The notes under the pieces: generated by a model | Seen by the model: the letters and a program-made list of their open reading frames with translations, nothing else | What the model was told of the DNA's origin: nothing | Databases searched by the model: none | NCBI RefSeq assembly: GCF_042660285.1 | Contig: NZ_JBHSTP010000002.1 | Coordinates: forward strand, 248,001 to 312,000 | Length of the DNA stretch: 64,000 nt | From: Luethyella okanaganae | Lineage (GTDB): Bacteria > Actinomycetota > Actinomycetes > Actinomycetales > Microbacteriaceae | Reading direction: 5' to 3' | Shown here: piece after piece, positions 18,127 through 26,794 of the stretch | Layout: each line of letters opens with the position of its first letter | How positions within the stretch are numbered: position 1 is the first letter of the stretch | Position numbers and translations under genes: made by a program

Positions 18127-19437
18127 TCAGCCGGCAGGTGCAGGCTGGCAGACCGCTGCGGCCTTCAGTGCAGCATTTGTCTGCTCGACAGACCAGGGCA
18201 GCTCGATGACGGGGGCCGTCCGACCGGAAACCGCCGGCGCCTTCGACGCGATCGAGGCCAGCTGCAGCGCAACCGTCTGAGCGAATTCGTCCCCGGCCGT
18301 CGAGTTGTTCAGCATGACGACGACGGTCAGGCCACTCTCGGGGTCGCTGAGCATGGTCGAGATGAAACCGGGGATCTCGCCGTCGTGACCCCGCAGCGGT
18401 CCGAGCTGCAGAGCACCCAGACCGTACCTCTGCCATGACGGGGCATCTCCGCCAAGCCCGACGGTCGACCACTGCGCCTTCGCCGACTCCTCCGACAGCA
18501 GACTGCCGGTCGCCAACGACTGCACCCAGATCTTGAGGTCCTCGATCGTCGAGACGGCGCCACCGGCGACCCAGCCCATCGAGTTCGAGAGTTGCGTCTC
18601 GTCGAGGATCCTGGAACAGTCGCGCGTGCCGTCTGGGTTGACCGCCGCCGCATAGCCGTGCGGGTGAGCGCCAGGCATGTCCATGTCGGTCGGGTCGGGG
18701 AAGCTCGTGTCGGACATGTCCAGCGGATCGAAGATGTACTGCTTGTAGAGGCTCTTCCAGTCCTTGCCCGTCGCAGCCTGCAAGGCCATGCCGAGCCCGG
18801 CGAATCCCGTGTTCGAATACGACCAGGCTTTGCCGGGCGCCGCGATCCTCGGTGAGGCGAGCCCGTTCGAGAGCAGCTCCATCGGCGACCACTCCCGCTC
18901 CGGGTTGTTGACGAACTGCGCTCCGAGCTGAGCGAAGTAGTCGGCGAGTCCCGAGGTGTTCTGGCAAAGATGGCCGAGCGTGATGCCGTCGAGACCGGCA
19001 AGCCGAGGCAGGTGCTTCGATACGAGATCGCTCAATGCGACGACGCCTTCGTCCGCGAGTCTGAGCAGTACGGTGCAGGTCATCGATTTGGTGTTCGACG
19101 CGATACGGAAGCGCATGTCGGGACTGAGCGGCGCCGAGCCGTCGAGGGTCGTCGTTCCTGGAGACACGACCCACTCACCGGCCCATGGCGCCCAGACGCC
19201 GGCGATGGCGCCGGATGCGCCGGCGAGCTCCATCGCTTCGGCGAGCGTCGCGTCCAGACGGTCCGACACCTCCGGCGGAAGCGGCACATCGGCCTGCGGG
19301 GGAGGACCGGGCGCGGCCGCGCTCCGCATGGTACAGGCCGAGACTCCCAGCATGGCGACGACGACGAGTGCGAAAGACGCGATCCTTCGGATGCCTTTCG
19401 GCAATTTCCCCATCACAAACTCAAGAACGTTCCTCAT
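18127..19437 (-). CDS. Lipoprotein serine hydrolase, beta-lactamase/DD-peptidase family
   Basis: The 436-residue protein begins with a lipoprotein signal (IASFALVVVAMLGVSAC). The penicillin-binding fold motifs are SxxK as SNTK (Ser about 113), the YxN element as YSN (about 205) and HxG as HDG (about 348), all in the expected order. It therefore belongs to the class C beta-lactamase/R61 DD-carboxypeptidase group and acts outside the membrane. The substrate could be cell-wall peptide, an ester or an amide. ATG 19437 was chosen; ATG 19413 is an alternative. Confidence 0.87.
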   Translation of the reverse strand: MRNVLEFVMGKLPKGIRRIASFALVVVAMLGVSACTMRSAAAPGPPPQADVPLPPEVSDRLDATLAEAMELAGASGAIAGVWAPWAGEWVVSPGTTTLDGSAPLSPDMRFRIASNTKSMTCTVLLRLADEGVVALSDLVSKHLPRLAGLDGITLGHLCQNTSGLADYFAQLGAQFVNNPEREWSPMELLSNGLASPRIAAPGKAWSYSNTGFAGLGMALQAATGKDWKSLYKQYIFDPLDMSDTSFPDPTDMDMPGAHPHGYAAAVNPDGTRDCSRILDETQLSNSMGWVAGGAVSTIEDLKIWVQSLATGSLLSEESAKAQWSTVGLGGDAPSWQRYGLGALQLGPLRGHDGEIPGFISTMLSDPESGLTVVVMLNNSTAGDEFAQTVALQLASIASKAPAVSGRTAPVIELPWSVEQTNAALKAAAVCQPAPAG

Positions 19438-19940
19438 TGGCCCCCCAATGACTGGAATTCTAGCCCGCGAACAACAGTGAAAGCCGGTTCCAGCACATCG
19501 AGCGGCCATACCGTGACCAATCTGTTTCCCCGGTGACCCGAACCCCTCCCAGCACGGCGACCACCGCGCTACTCATCAAGGAGGAACCAGAAATGCCCAC
19601 TCCCCCAACCGGCTGCCTGAAACCAGCTTCGGCGCGGTCTCTGTCCTCGTCGACCTGCTGGGTTCGCCGCCGACACCGAACTGACCGGCAATAGCAGCCT
19701 CGGCGGAGCGCTCATCCACCGGAGGATCGCATCCACCGTGTCGGCCGACCTGGCGATCGTCCTGCTCGGAGTCGGCTCGTCCAGGCTGGGCCTCGCGATG
19801 CTCAGCGCCGGACGGATCGTCACAACGAGGGCAGCCCTGGCGGCGCGCTCGCTCCGATCGTCGGATGGGTGGTCGCCGCGACGGCCGTCGGCACGACGCA
19901 CCTTGCGGTTGCCCCCGTTGCCGGGATGACCACGTTCGCC
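19438..19940 (+). pseudogene. Gene-free stretch, possible decayed small membrane-protein gene
   Basis: Nothing intact is seen over these 503 bases. An excellent ribosome site (AAGGAGG at about 19579) precedes an ATG at 19593, but that frame closes within about 35 codons. Hydrophobic coding-like segments continue in other frames (APIVGWVVAATAVGTTHLAVAPVAG near 19855-19925), as expected for a frameshifted remnant. Chance is not excluded in GC-rich DNA. The right end abuts the stop of the helicase gene. Confidence 0.25.
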
Positions 19941-21218
19941 CTAGCTCTCACGCAGAAAACGACGAACGTTCTCGTCGACGATGATGTCGCTCGGGCGCAG
20001 CGGGCGCGCGAGATACAGTCCATCCAGGCTCGTCAGCCGGCTCAAGGCGACGTATGTCTGACCGGGGCTGAAAGCCCGGCCGCCGAGATCCACGATTGCC
20101 GTGTCGTAGCTCGCGCCCTGAGACTTGTGGATGGTGACAGCCCAGGCCAGCCGCAACGGGAACTGGGTGAACTCCGCCACGACGTCTTTCACGAGCCTCT
20201 TCGTGACAGGGTTGTAGCTGTACTTGAACTTCTCCCAGGTGGCCGGCTCCACCTCATGCTCCTCGCCGTCGATGTCTACGCACACGGTGCCGGTGAGGCG
20301 GGTGACGGTGCCGATCGTGCCGTTCACCCAGCGCGACCCTCCGTCTGTCGGACTGTCGTTGCGCAGGAACATGACCTGAGCGCCGATCTTGAGCTCGAGT
20401 TTCATGTCGGCAGGGTAACTGCGTCCGCCGAAGTCGCCGAGCACCTCGGCTTCGGCCGTCCGCGTCGTTCCCGCGAGGCGGTGCAGCGCCGTCGCGTTGA
20501 TGCGGTTGACCGCATCGTTGCGCGTCGCGAGCGTGATCGCGCCCTCCTCCGGCAGTGGCCGGCGCGCACCCGCCGCATTGAGCAGCCCGGCGATCTCCGC
20601 ACTCACCCGGCCATGCCGCACGGCATTGAGCATGGCCTTGAACTCGTTGTCGTGCTGACGGTGGATCTCGGTGAGCTCGAAGATCCGCAAACCGGCGTCA
20701 TGCCACACCTTCGCGTCGAAGAACCACATGGAGCGGTAGTTGTCGGCGTAATAGGCGCGCTCGTCGGCGTCGCCCGGCACGGGGGAGAGTTGGTACGGGT
20801 CGCCGAAGAGCACCAGCTGGACGCCGCCGAAGGGATCGTTCGGCTTCTGCCTGGCCTGCCTCAGACTGCGGTCCATCGCATCCATGAGGTCGGCGCTCAC
20901 CATGCTGACCTCGTCGATCACGAGCGTATCGATCGTGTTGAGCAGTTTGCGCGTCTGGTCGTTCTGTTCGAGTTCGTGGTCGGCGATGAGACCGATCGGC
21001 AGGCGAAAGAGCGAGTGGATGGTCTGACCGCCGACGTTGAGCGCCGCGACGCCGGTGGGCGCGGCGATCACGATCTGCTTGCTCGTGTTCCAGTTGAGGT
21101 GGTTGAGCAGCGTCGACTTGCCCGTTCCGGCACGACCGGTCACGAAGACATGGTCCCGGGTGCCTTCGATCGCCTCGAAGACGGCAGATTGCTCGGGCGA
21201 CAGGGCGATCTGCGACAC
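19941..21218 (-). CDS. PIF1/RecD-like superfamily 1B DNA helicase
   Basis: The 425-residue protein has Walker A GRAGTGKST (residues 28-36), motif II IDEVSM near 93 and a motif III-like VLFGDPYQL. The C-terminal SF1 motifs are WAVTIHKSQGASYD and YVALSRLTSLDGLYL. This is the short cytoplasmic AAA/PIF1-type ATP-dependent 5'-3' helicase found in many bacteria; its role is in DNA metabolism. GTG 21218 gives a start just before LSPEQSAVFEAIEG, the usual family beginning, so the longer upstream reading was rejected. It is divergent from the 21356 gene. Confidence 0.88.
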   Translation of the reverse strand: MSQIALSPEQSAVFEAIEGTRDHVFVTGRAGTGKSTLLNHLNWNTSKQIVIAAPTGVAALNVGGQTIHSLFRLPIGLIADHELEQNDQTRKLLNTIDTLVIDEVSMVSADLMDAMDRSLRQARQKPNDPFGGVQLVLFGDPYQLSPVPGDADERAYYADNYRSMWFFDAKVWHDAGLRIFELTEIHRQHDNEFKAMLNAVRHGRVSAEIAGLLNAAGARRPLPEEGAITLATRNDAVNRINATALHRLAGTTRTAEAEVLGDFGGRSYPADMKLELKIGAQVMFLRNDSPTDGGSRWVNGTIGTVTRLTGTVCVDIDGEEHEVEPATWEKFKYSYNPVTKRLVKDVVAEFTQFPLRLAWAVTIHKSQGASYDTAIVDLGGRAFSPGQTYVALSRLTSLDGLYLARPLRPSDIIVDENVRRFLRES

Positions 21219-21355
21219 GGTGGCACTTTCTGGGCGACGGTAGGTGCTCCCACTGTAGCCGCGGAGGGCGGATGCCGCAGCATCCGCCCTCCGATGACTC
21301 CGGGTCGCGCACACCGACACTCCCACCGTTCTCCGAGTCGCGGGCACCGTAAGAT

Positions 21356-22606
21356 ATGGGAGTGAGCACGGGGCCGGGTGACAAGCGCGAACAGGCGGTA
21401 GAGACCTCGATCGTGCCAACCTCTTTGCCCTCGACGAGCCCGCAGGGCATCACCGTTCCCGTGCAGATCGTCTCCGATCGAGAACTCGGGATCGGTCGTA
21501 GCGGCGCGCACGCGGCCGAAGCGGCGACCGCTCCCCCGGATGCCGGTATGCCTATGGCGCCCCCGCCCCCGCCCCCGCCCGTTGGCCCGCCCCTCATGAT
21601 CGCGCCCATCGCGCTCTGGAGCGGCCTGGTGATTCTGCTCGTCGTCGCTTTGGTCGCCGGGATCGGCGCGCTCAGCCGCGACATCTTCAGCGCCTCCGGG
21701 TTCGTCCACCAATATCTGAGCGCGCTCGCCCGCAACGATGCCGAAGCCGCGCTGGCCTTCCCCGGGGTAGAACTCGACGAAACCAAGCTCCAGGCGGCCG
21801 GTCTGCCTTCGAATGCGGCATCCGTCCTGCTTCGCGACTCGGTGCTGAACGCTCCGCGCGAGGTGCGGCTCGTCGGAGAGACCGAGAAGGAGCCTGGGGT
21901 GCACGCCGTGAGCTTCGAGTACGAGCTGGGCGGGCAGAAGCTGACGAGCGAGTTCACGGTCGAGCACACGGGTAGCTGGTTCGGGATCTTCGACAATTGG
22001 CGGTTCGCGAGCAGCCCGCTCGCCGTGATCTCGGTCTCCGTGTTGCACGACGCCGTCTTCACCGTGAACGGGCTCACCCTCGACACTCGGGCGCATGCGC
22101 CCGAGAATCAGGCGCCGAGCTTCTCGAACAGCGCGTCCTACCTCGCGTTCACCCCTAGCCTCTATGAGTTCAGTCACGATTCGAGGCTTCTCCATGCGAG
22201 TCCGACGGTGGTTCCGGTGACAACAGGAGGTGCGCGGGAGGTCTCGGTCGACGTGCAGCCGAGCGCCGCGTTCGTGAGCGATGTACAGAACGAGCTCAAC
22301 GGCTACCTCGACAAATGCGTCACGCAGCAGGTGCTGCAGCCGGCCGGATGCCCGTTCGGCATCACCATCGACGACCGGGTAGTCGGCCTTCCGAGCTGGT
22401 CGATGCTGGAGTATCCCATCGTTACGCTCACCGGAGGCAAGACGGCCTTCGAGATGCCACCGACGTCTGGAACCGTCCATGTGGTCGTCGAGGTGCAGTC
22501 GCTCTTCGATGGCGAGATGTCGACGGTCGACGAGGACAAGCCCTTCGAGATCGCCCTGGCCGTCGTCATCCGCCCGAACGGCTCGCTCGCGATCGAGCTG
22601 CACTGA
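21356..22606 (+). CDS. Membrane-anchored protein of unknown function
   Basis: This 416-residue protein is not recognised. A disordered N-terminus ends in a proline run (residues about 69-78). One transmembrane helix follows (MIAPIALWSGLVILLVVALVAGIGAL), then a roughly 300-residue extracytoplasmic domain rich in beta-type sequence (AHAPENQAPSFSN; LYEFSHDSRLLHASPTVVPV) with two cysteines (DKCVTQQ and AGCPFG) that may pair. It resembles actinobacterial single-pass proteins with repeated tandem beta domains. ATG 21356 or GTG 21362 could start it. It converges with the CopD-CtaG gene. Confidence 0.7.
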   Translation: MGVSTGPGDKREQAVETSIVPTSLPSTSPQGITVPVQIVSDRELGIGRSGAHAAEAATAPPDAGMPMAPPPPPPPVGPPLMIAPIALWSGLVILLVVALVAGIGALSRDIFSASGFVHQYLSALARNDAEAALAFPGVELDETKLQAAGLPSNAASVLLRDSVLNAPREVRLVGETEKEPGVHAVSFEYELGGQKLTSEFTVEHTGSWFGIFDNWRFASSPLAVISVSVLHDAVFTVNGLTLDTRAHAPENQAPSFSNSASYLAFTPSLYEFSHDSRLLHASPTVVPVTTGGAREVSVDVQPSAAFVSDVQNELNGYLDKCVTQQVLQPAGCPFGITIDDRVVGLPSWSMLEYPIVTLTGGKTAFEMPPTSGTVHVVVEVQSLFDGEMSTVDEDKPFEIALAVVIRPNGSLAIELH

Positions 22607-22634
22607 GCCTGACTTCGCACGAGGATCCGGCTCC

Positions 22635-24620
22635 TCAGCGTCGCGCGACGGCCTGCTCGTCGTGTTCTGCGATCCTGGCCAGACGCGCGTTGTACTCGGC
22701 GAGCTCGGCCTCGCCGGTGCGGTCGGCGTTCCGGTCGCGCCGCTTGGTCTCCTTGGCGTCCGAACGACTCCACTGGATCGCCACCGTGATGGCGAGCGCG
22801 ACGGTCGGGATCTCGCCGATGCTCCAGGCGATACCACCGCCCAGCTGCTGATCCACGAGTGCGGTCGGCCCCCAGGGCCGACCCATGGCGCCGTACCAGT
22901 CCGCGAGTAGCAGCCCCGTTCCACTCATGATCGCGAGTCCGAAGAAGGCGTGGAAAGCCATCGTACCGAGCAGCAGCAGGAGCCGGAAGGGGTATGGCAG
23001 CCGGTACGGCACCGGGTCGATGCCGATGAGGGACTGCACGAAGAGGTAGCCCGTGATGAGGAAATGCACCGTCATCCACTCGTGGCCGAGGTGGTCGGTC
23101 GTCGCCCAGCTGAACAGCGAGGTGTAATAGAACACCCAGAGCGAGCCGGCGAAGAGCACAGCGGCCACGACGGGATTCGCGATGACGCCGGCGAACTTCG
23201 AGTGCACGACCAGCAGGATCCACTCACGAGGACCACGACTTCCGTCCTTGCGCGGCTTGATCGCGCGCATCGCGAGCGTGATCGGCGCACCGGGCACGAG
23301 CAGCACGGGAACGGCCATCGTGAGCACCATGTGCGCCATCATGTGCACGCTGAACAAGTAGGTGCCGTAGACGTAGACCCCACCGCTCGTGATGTAGAAC
23401 AGCACGACCATCCCGAGCACCCAGAGCACTGTGCGGTAGACAGGCCAGGCGTCGCCGCGCTTGCGCAGTCGCCACACGCCCGCGAGATAGAAGAAGACGC
23501 CGAACACACAGACGAGCAGCCAGAGCAGATCGATGCTCCACTCCGTGAAGTACCGCGAGAAGTCGAGTTCCGGCGGCAGCCGCTCGCCCGTCAGAAACTC
23601 CGCAGGCGTCCTCGTGCCGCTGACCACTTGTTTGACGGGGGTCGCCGTGCGCCCGAGAGCCGCGGCGACACCGGTGGCTACGCCCATGAAGCCGAGCTCA
23701 GCGACGACGAGCCCCCAGAACCAGACCGAGACAGATGCCCCCGGCCGCGTCAGCCGCTCTATGAAGTAGCGCCGCTGCACAGCGCCGAAGCAGCCGAGTG
23801 CGACGAGAGCGGCGACTTTGACGAGCACGAGCACGCCGTACGGGGTGAGGAGGGCGTCGAATGTTCCCAGGCGGAGTGCCGCGCTCACGTAGCCGGAGAC
23901 CGCGACGACGACGAAGCAGAGGAGTGCGACCGTGGAGTAGCGTGCGAGCACGGGAACGAGTCGCCGCGCGCCGAGCTGGCGGCGCAGCAACACGATCGTG
24001 ACGAGGCCGCCGAGCCAGGCGGCCGCGAAGATCAGATGCAGGCCGAGCGCGATGATGGCCGCGTTGTGACCCGCAGTTCCGGCCGCGTGGCCCTGTTGCG
24101 CCATCGGAACGAGGGCGGCGACCGCCAGCACGGTGACGAAGACGAGCACGGTCTGGTTGCGGACGGCGAAGCAGAGCACCGTGACGGCGGCACCGATGAG
24201 CGTCGTCGCGAGCCAGGCCTGGCCGAGTTCGATCTGGGTAAGGAATTGGCTGAGCGACGCCCCGAACCGGTCGTCGAAGCTCGGGGTCGCGTTCGTGACC
24301 GAGAGGTAGGTGAGGAATCCGGTGGCCGCCGCGGCGACCGTGAAGATCGCGGCGAAGGCTGCGGCGATGTCGAGAGCGACGTTGAATTCGTCCTCGTCGG
24401 GGCTGAGAGCGAAGCAGGCGAGCACGAGCGCGCCGATCATGCCAGCTGCGCCGAGGTTCACGAGCAGCTTCGCGACCGGCAGGCCCCAGCGCACGACCGC
24501 ACCCGGATCCTCGAGCAGTTGCGGGCTGGCTCCACCACCATAGTCGAGCCCCACGACGAGGGACACCACGGCGACTACGAGGAGGACGGCGGGGCCGAGG
24601 ATGCGGGTGTAGCGGAGCAC
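22635..24620 (-). CDS. CopD-CtaG fusion: copper uptake / cytochrome c oxidase assembly membrane protein
   Basis: The 661-residue multi-pass protein joins two domains. The first 330 or so residues form a CopD-like copper-resistance domain (LPVAKLLVNLGAAGMIGALVLACF; LGLHLIFAAAWLGGL). Residues about 370-620 form a caa3-type CtaG domain with conserved histidines and methionines (YLFSVHMMAHMVLTMAVPVLL; HEWMTVHFLITGYLF). Such fusions are typical of actinobacteria and are thought to supply copper to cytochrome oxidase. The C-terminal tail is charged. The start is GTG 24620. Confidence 0.9.
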   Translation of the reverse strand: MLRYTRILGPAVLLVVAVVSLVVGLDYGGGASPQLLEDPGAVVRWGLPVAKLLVNLGAAGMIGALVLACFALSPDEDEFNVALDIAAAFAAIFTVAAAATGFLTYLSVTNATPSFDDRFGASLSQFLTQIELGQAWLATTLIGAAVTVLCFAVRNQTVLVFVTVLAVAALVPMAQQGHAAGTAGHNAAIIALGLHLIFAAAWLGGLVTIVLLRRQLGARRLVPVLARYSTVALLCFVVVAVSGYVSAALRLGTFDALLTPYGVLVLVKVAALVALGCFGAVQRRYFIERLTRPGASVSVWFWGLVVAELGFMGVATGVAAALGRTATPVKQVVSGTRTPAEFLTGERLPPELDFSRYFTEWSIDLLWLLVCVFGVFFYLAGVWRLRKRGDAWPVYRTVLWVLGMVVLFYITSGGVYVYGTYLFSVHMMAHMVLTMAVPVLLVPGAPITLAMRAIKPRKDGSRGPREWILLVVHSKFAGVIANPVVAAVLFAGSLWVFYYTSLFSWATTDHLGHEWMTVHFLITGYLFVQSLIGIDPVPYRLPYPFRLLLLLGTMAFHAFFGLAIMSGTGLLLADWYGAMGRPWGPTALVDQQLGGGIAWSIGEIPTVALAITVAIQWSRSDAKETKRRDRNADRTGEAELAEYNARLARIAEHDEQAVARR

Positions 24621-24760
24621 TCAGCAAGCCTAACCGTCCGTAGACCGAGCGCTCCCCTCGCGAGACCATTCCAACGAGTGTGGCCGTTTCCGACGAGATC
24701 GCCCGGTGTACCAGGCACGCTCGACGGAAAAGGCCACGCTCGACACGCGTCGCGGAACGA

Positions 24761-24796
24761 CACACGGGATGCCGCCAAAAGGCGACATCCCGTGTG
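24761..24796 (-). terminator. Stem-loop terminator downstream of the HU gene
   Basis: Arms 24761-24776 and 24781-24796 pair over 16 positions with one mismatch around an AAAA/TTTT loop. It lies 44 bases beyond the HU stop in the direction of transcription. No U-run follows, which is common for actinobacterial terminators. Confidence 0.7.
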
Positions 24797-24840
24797 AAAG
24801 AGGTCGGAAGACCGAAGTGGTCGGGACCCTGCGGTCCGGA

Positions 24841-25128
24841 CTACTTGGCGGCAGCCTTGAGCTTGCTTCCAGCGCTGACCTTGACCGAATAGCCGGCCTT
24901 GATCTGGATGGTCTCGCCGGTCTGCGGGTTGCGGCCGGTGCGAGCCGCACGGTGGGTACGCTCGACGGCGAGCCATCCAGGGATCGAAACCTTGGTGCCT
25001 GCAGCAACCGATTCGGCGAGGGCCTCGAAGAGACCGCCGAGAACGGTGTCAACGGTGGCCTGGCTCTGGTTGGTCGCAGCAGCAACCTTGGCAACGAGCT
25101 CGGTCTTGTTAAGCGACTTGTCAGCCAT
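24841..25128 (-). CDS. hup: HU-family nucleoid DNA-binding protein
   Basis: The 95-residue protein starts MADKSLNKTELVAKVAAATNQS, has TVDTVLGGLFEALAE and the DNA-binding beta-arm region RTHRAARTGRNPQTGETIQI, and ends in KAAAK. This is a normal-length HU without the long lysine-rich tail of mycobacterial HupB. ATG 25128 is preceded by GGAGGACACTCA, a strong ribosome site. It compacts and bends DNA as a dimer. It stands alone, with a terminator at 24761-24796. The 293 bases upstream contain a small hairpin at 25242-25261 and presumably its promoter. Confidence 0.95.
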   Translation of the reverse strand: MADKSLNKTELVAKVAAATNQSQATVDTVLGGLFEALAESVAAGTKVSIPGWLAVERTHRAARTGRNPQTGETIQIKAGYSVKVSAGSKLKAAAK

Positions 25129-25372
25129 TGAGTGTCCTCCTCGGACCTTCATCTGTAGAGAGTTACAGCAATCGAATTGGAGGGGAGGAGGCTTGACGAG
25201 CCGTTCCCCGTGGTCGGTTGACCGCCTCGAATGTAACAGAGATCCCCGGAATTACGGGGATTTCTACGCCTTTCGCGCACATTCTCCCGGCATGTTCGCT
25301 TCAGGCTGAGCCGTTTCGGCCGTCGCGACCACGGGCAACCACTCCCCGACGAGCCCAAGCCAGCGACGAAAA

Positions 25373-25400
25373 GAGGGTGCCGGCCGAAGCCGACACCCTC
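25373..25400 (-). terminator. Intrinsic terminator of the rpmB-rpmG-rpsN operon
   Basis: Read leftward, a 12-bp stem with one mismatch and a TTCG tetraloop (25400-25373) is followed by a short T-rich run (CTTTTCG). It lies 21 bases after the rpsN stop. Confidence 0.8.
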
Positions 25401-25421
25401 TCGTGGCCTATACGCCCGCAG

Positions 25422-25727
25422 CTACCAGCTGGACTTGGTGATGCCGGGCAGCTCGCCCTTATGAGCCATGTCACGGAAGCGAACACGGCTGATGCCGAAC
25501 TTGCTGAGCACACCGCGGGGACGGCCGTCGATGGCGTCACGGCTGCGCAGACGCACGGGCGACGCGTTGCGGGGAAGCTTCTGCAGGCCGACGCGCGCGG
25601 CCTCGCGGGACTCGTCGGTTCCATTCGGGTCCACGAGAGCCTTCTTCAGCTCGAGACGCTTCGCAGCGTAACGGTCGACAACAGCCTGACGCTGCTGGTT
25701 GCGGGCGATCTTGCTCTTCTTGGCCAT
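25422..25727 (-). CDS. rpsN: 30S ribosomal protein S14, zinc-independent type
   Basis: The 101-residue protein (MAKKSKIARNQQRQAVVDRYAAKR; NASPVRLRSRDAIDGRPRG; GISRVRFRDMAHKGELPG) is the long S14 form with no cysteines, unlike the zinc-ribbon form of about 61 residues. It is an rRNA-binding 30S head protein. Cysteine-free paralogues like this commonly replace zinc-containing ones under zinc limitation, and the zinc-uptake genes lie close by. It follows rpmG with only 3 bases between TAA and ATG. Confidence 0.95.
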   Translation of the reverse strand: MAKKSKIARNQQRQAVVDRYAAKRLELKKALVDPNGTDESREAARVGLQKLPRNASPVRLRSRDAIDGRPRGVLSKFGISRVRFRDMAHKGELPGITKSSW

Positions 25728-25730
25728 GTG

Positions 25731-25898
25731 TTAGCGCTCCTCGCGGAAGTCGACGTGCTTGCGCACTACGGGATCGTACTTCTTGAGCACGAGACGGTCG
25801 GGGTCGTTGCGGCGGTTCTTGCGGGTCACATAGGTGTATCCGGTGCCCGCCGTCGAACGAAGCTTGATGATGGGACGGACATCCTGCTGCTTTGCCAT
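25731..25898 (-). CDS. rpmG: 50S ribosomal protein L33, cysteine-free type
   Basis: The 55-residue protein reads MAKQQDVRPIIKLRSTAG and ends KKYDPVVRKHVDFREER. It has no cysteine, so it is the C-minus form that does not bind zinc. Its ATG shares one base with the rpmB stop (TAATG), giving tight coupling. It lies in the L28-L33-S14 operon. Confidence 0.95.
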   Translation of the reverse strand: MAKQQDVRPIIKLRSTAGTGYTYVTRKNRRNDPDRLVLKKYDPVVRKHVDFREER

Positions 25899-26134
25899 TA
25901 GATCTTCTCCCCACGGGCGAGCAGGTCCTTGACGACCGACTCGATGCCACGAGCATCGATGACCTTGATGCCCTTGGCGCTCAAGGTCAGAGTGACATTA
26001 CGACGCAGCGACGGCACGTAATAGGTCTTCTTCTGCACATTCGGGTCGAAGCGGCGCTTCGTGCGACGGTGCGAGTGCGAAATGTTGTGTCCGAAGCCGG
26101 GAACGGCTCCGGTCACCTGGCAGGTTGCTGCCAT
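25898..26134 (-). CDS. rpmB: 50S ribosomal protein L28
   Basis: The 78-residue protein begins MAATCQVTGAVPGFGHNISH and has RRTKRRFDPNVQKKTYYVPSL. A single cysteine is present, so the zinc-ribbon CxxC pairs are missing and this is the C-minus type. ATG 26134 follows GGAGGACAACC. It is first in the rpmB-rpmG-rpsN operon. The 240 bases between it and zur hold no palindrome resembling the Zur box at 29530, although Zur control of such clusters is known in other actinobacteria. Confidence 0.95.
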   Translation of the reverse strand: MAATCQVTGAVPGFGHNISHSHRRTKRRFDPNVQKKTYYVPSLRRNVTLTLSAKGIKVIDARGIESVVKDLLARGEKI

Positions 26135-26374
26135 GGTTGTCCTCCAATACCGAAGGGCGACTGCCCTTCCCAAGATCCCTTGTCGGCACGCTCCATTCCC
26201 GACGTTGCAAGAACCGGGATGTGCGCGCGATCCGAGCGGGAGAGACCCGCTCAGCCAAAGAGCGATTCTATGCGATTCCGGGCGTGTGGCGCAAGCTGGC
26301 GGCCCGGTGCCGCCGCGAGGGAATGGTCAGCGGTCGGAGTGGTCGGCAGCCCTGGATGCAAGACTGTTCTCATC

Positions 26375-26785
26375 TCACGCGGATGCCGCACCGGCTGCCA
26401 GCAGCGCAGAGCAGCTCGCGCACAGCCCGAAGACGTCGACGACGTGGGCAGCCTGAGTGAAGCCGTGCTCGGCGGCGACGCTCTTGGCCCAGGTCTCGAC
26501 CTCGGTAGCCGAGATCTCGACGGTGAGTCCGCAGTTGCGGCAGATCAGGTGGTGGTGGTGGCCGTCGCTGCTGCAGGCGCGGTAGAGACTCTCGCCATCC
26601 GGCGATTGCAGCGAGTCCGCTTCGCCCTGCCCGGCGAGGTCGGCGAGCGCACGGTAAACAGTCGCCAAGCCGATCGGCGAGCCTGTCGCGTGCAGGCTCG
26701 CGTGGAGCGCCTGCGCGCTGATGAAGCCCCCGGTCGAGTCGAGTGCCCCTCGCACGGCTTCGCGTTGCCAGGTGTTGCGTTTCAC
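26375..26785 (-). CDS. zur: Fur-family zinc uptake regulator
   Basis: The 136-residue protein has an N-terminal winged helix (WQREAVRGALDSTGGFISAQALHASL; IGLATVYRALADLAGQGEADSL). The dimerisation domain carries the regulatory metal cluster HHHHLICRNCG and the second cysteine pair LCASC, the structural zinc site of Fur/Zur. Position 9 bases after znuB, in the same direction, makes Zur the likely identity over Fur or PerR. GTG 26785 is the start. It should repress the znu operon when zinc is plentiful. Confidence 0.9.
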   Translation of the reverse strand: MKRNTWQREAVRGALDSTGGFISAQALHASLHATGSPIGLATVYRALADLAGQGEADSLQSPDGESLYRACSSDGHHHHLICRNCGLTVEISATEVETWAKSVAAEHGFTQAAHVVDVFGLCASCSALLAAGAASA

Positions 26786-26794
26786 CCCCCTAGG

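Noticed and set aside
22950..24797. Plus-strand frame of about 615 codons
   Set aside because: It is antisense to the CopD-CtaG gene and rich in His/Arg/Glu as expected of a shadow.
25242..25261. Small hairpin ATCCCCG/CGGGGAT as a terminator
   Set aside because: It lies upstream of HU and after the rpsN operon terminator, with only 7 bp of stem. It more likely belongs to the HU promoter region or is chance.
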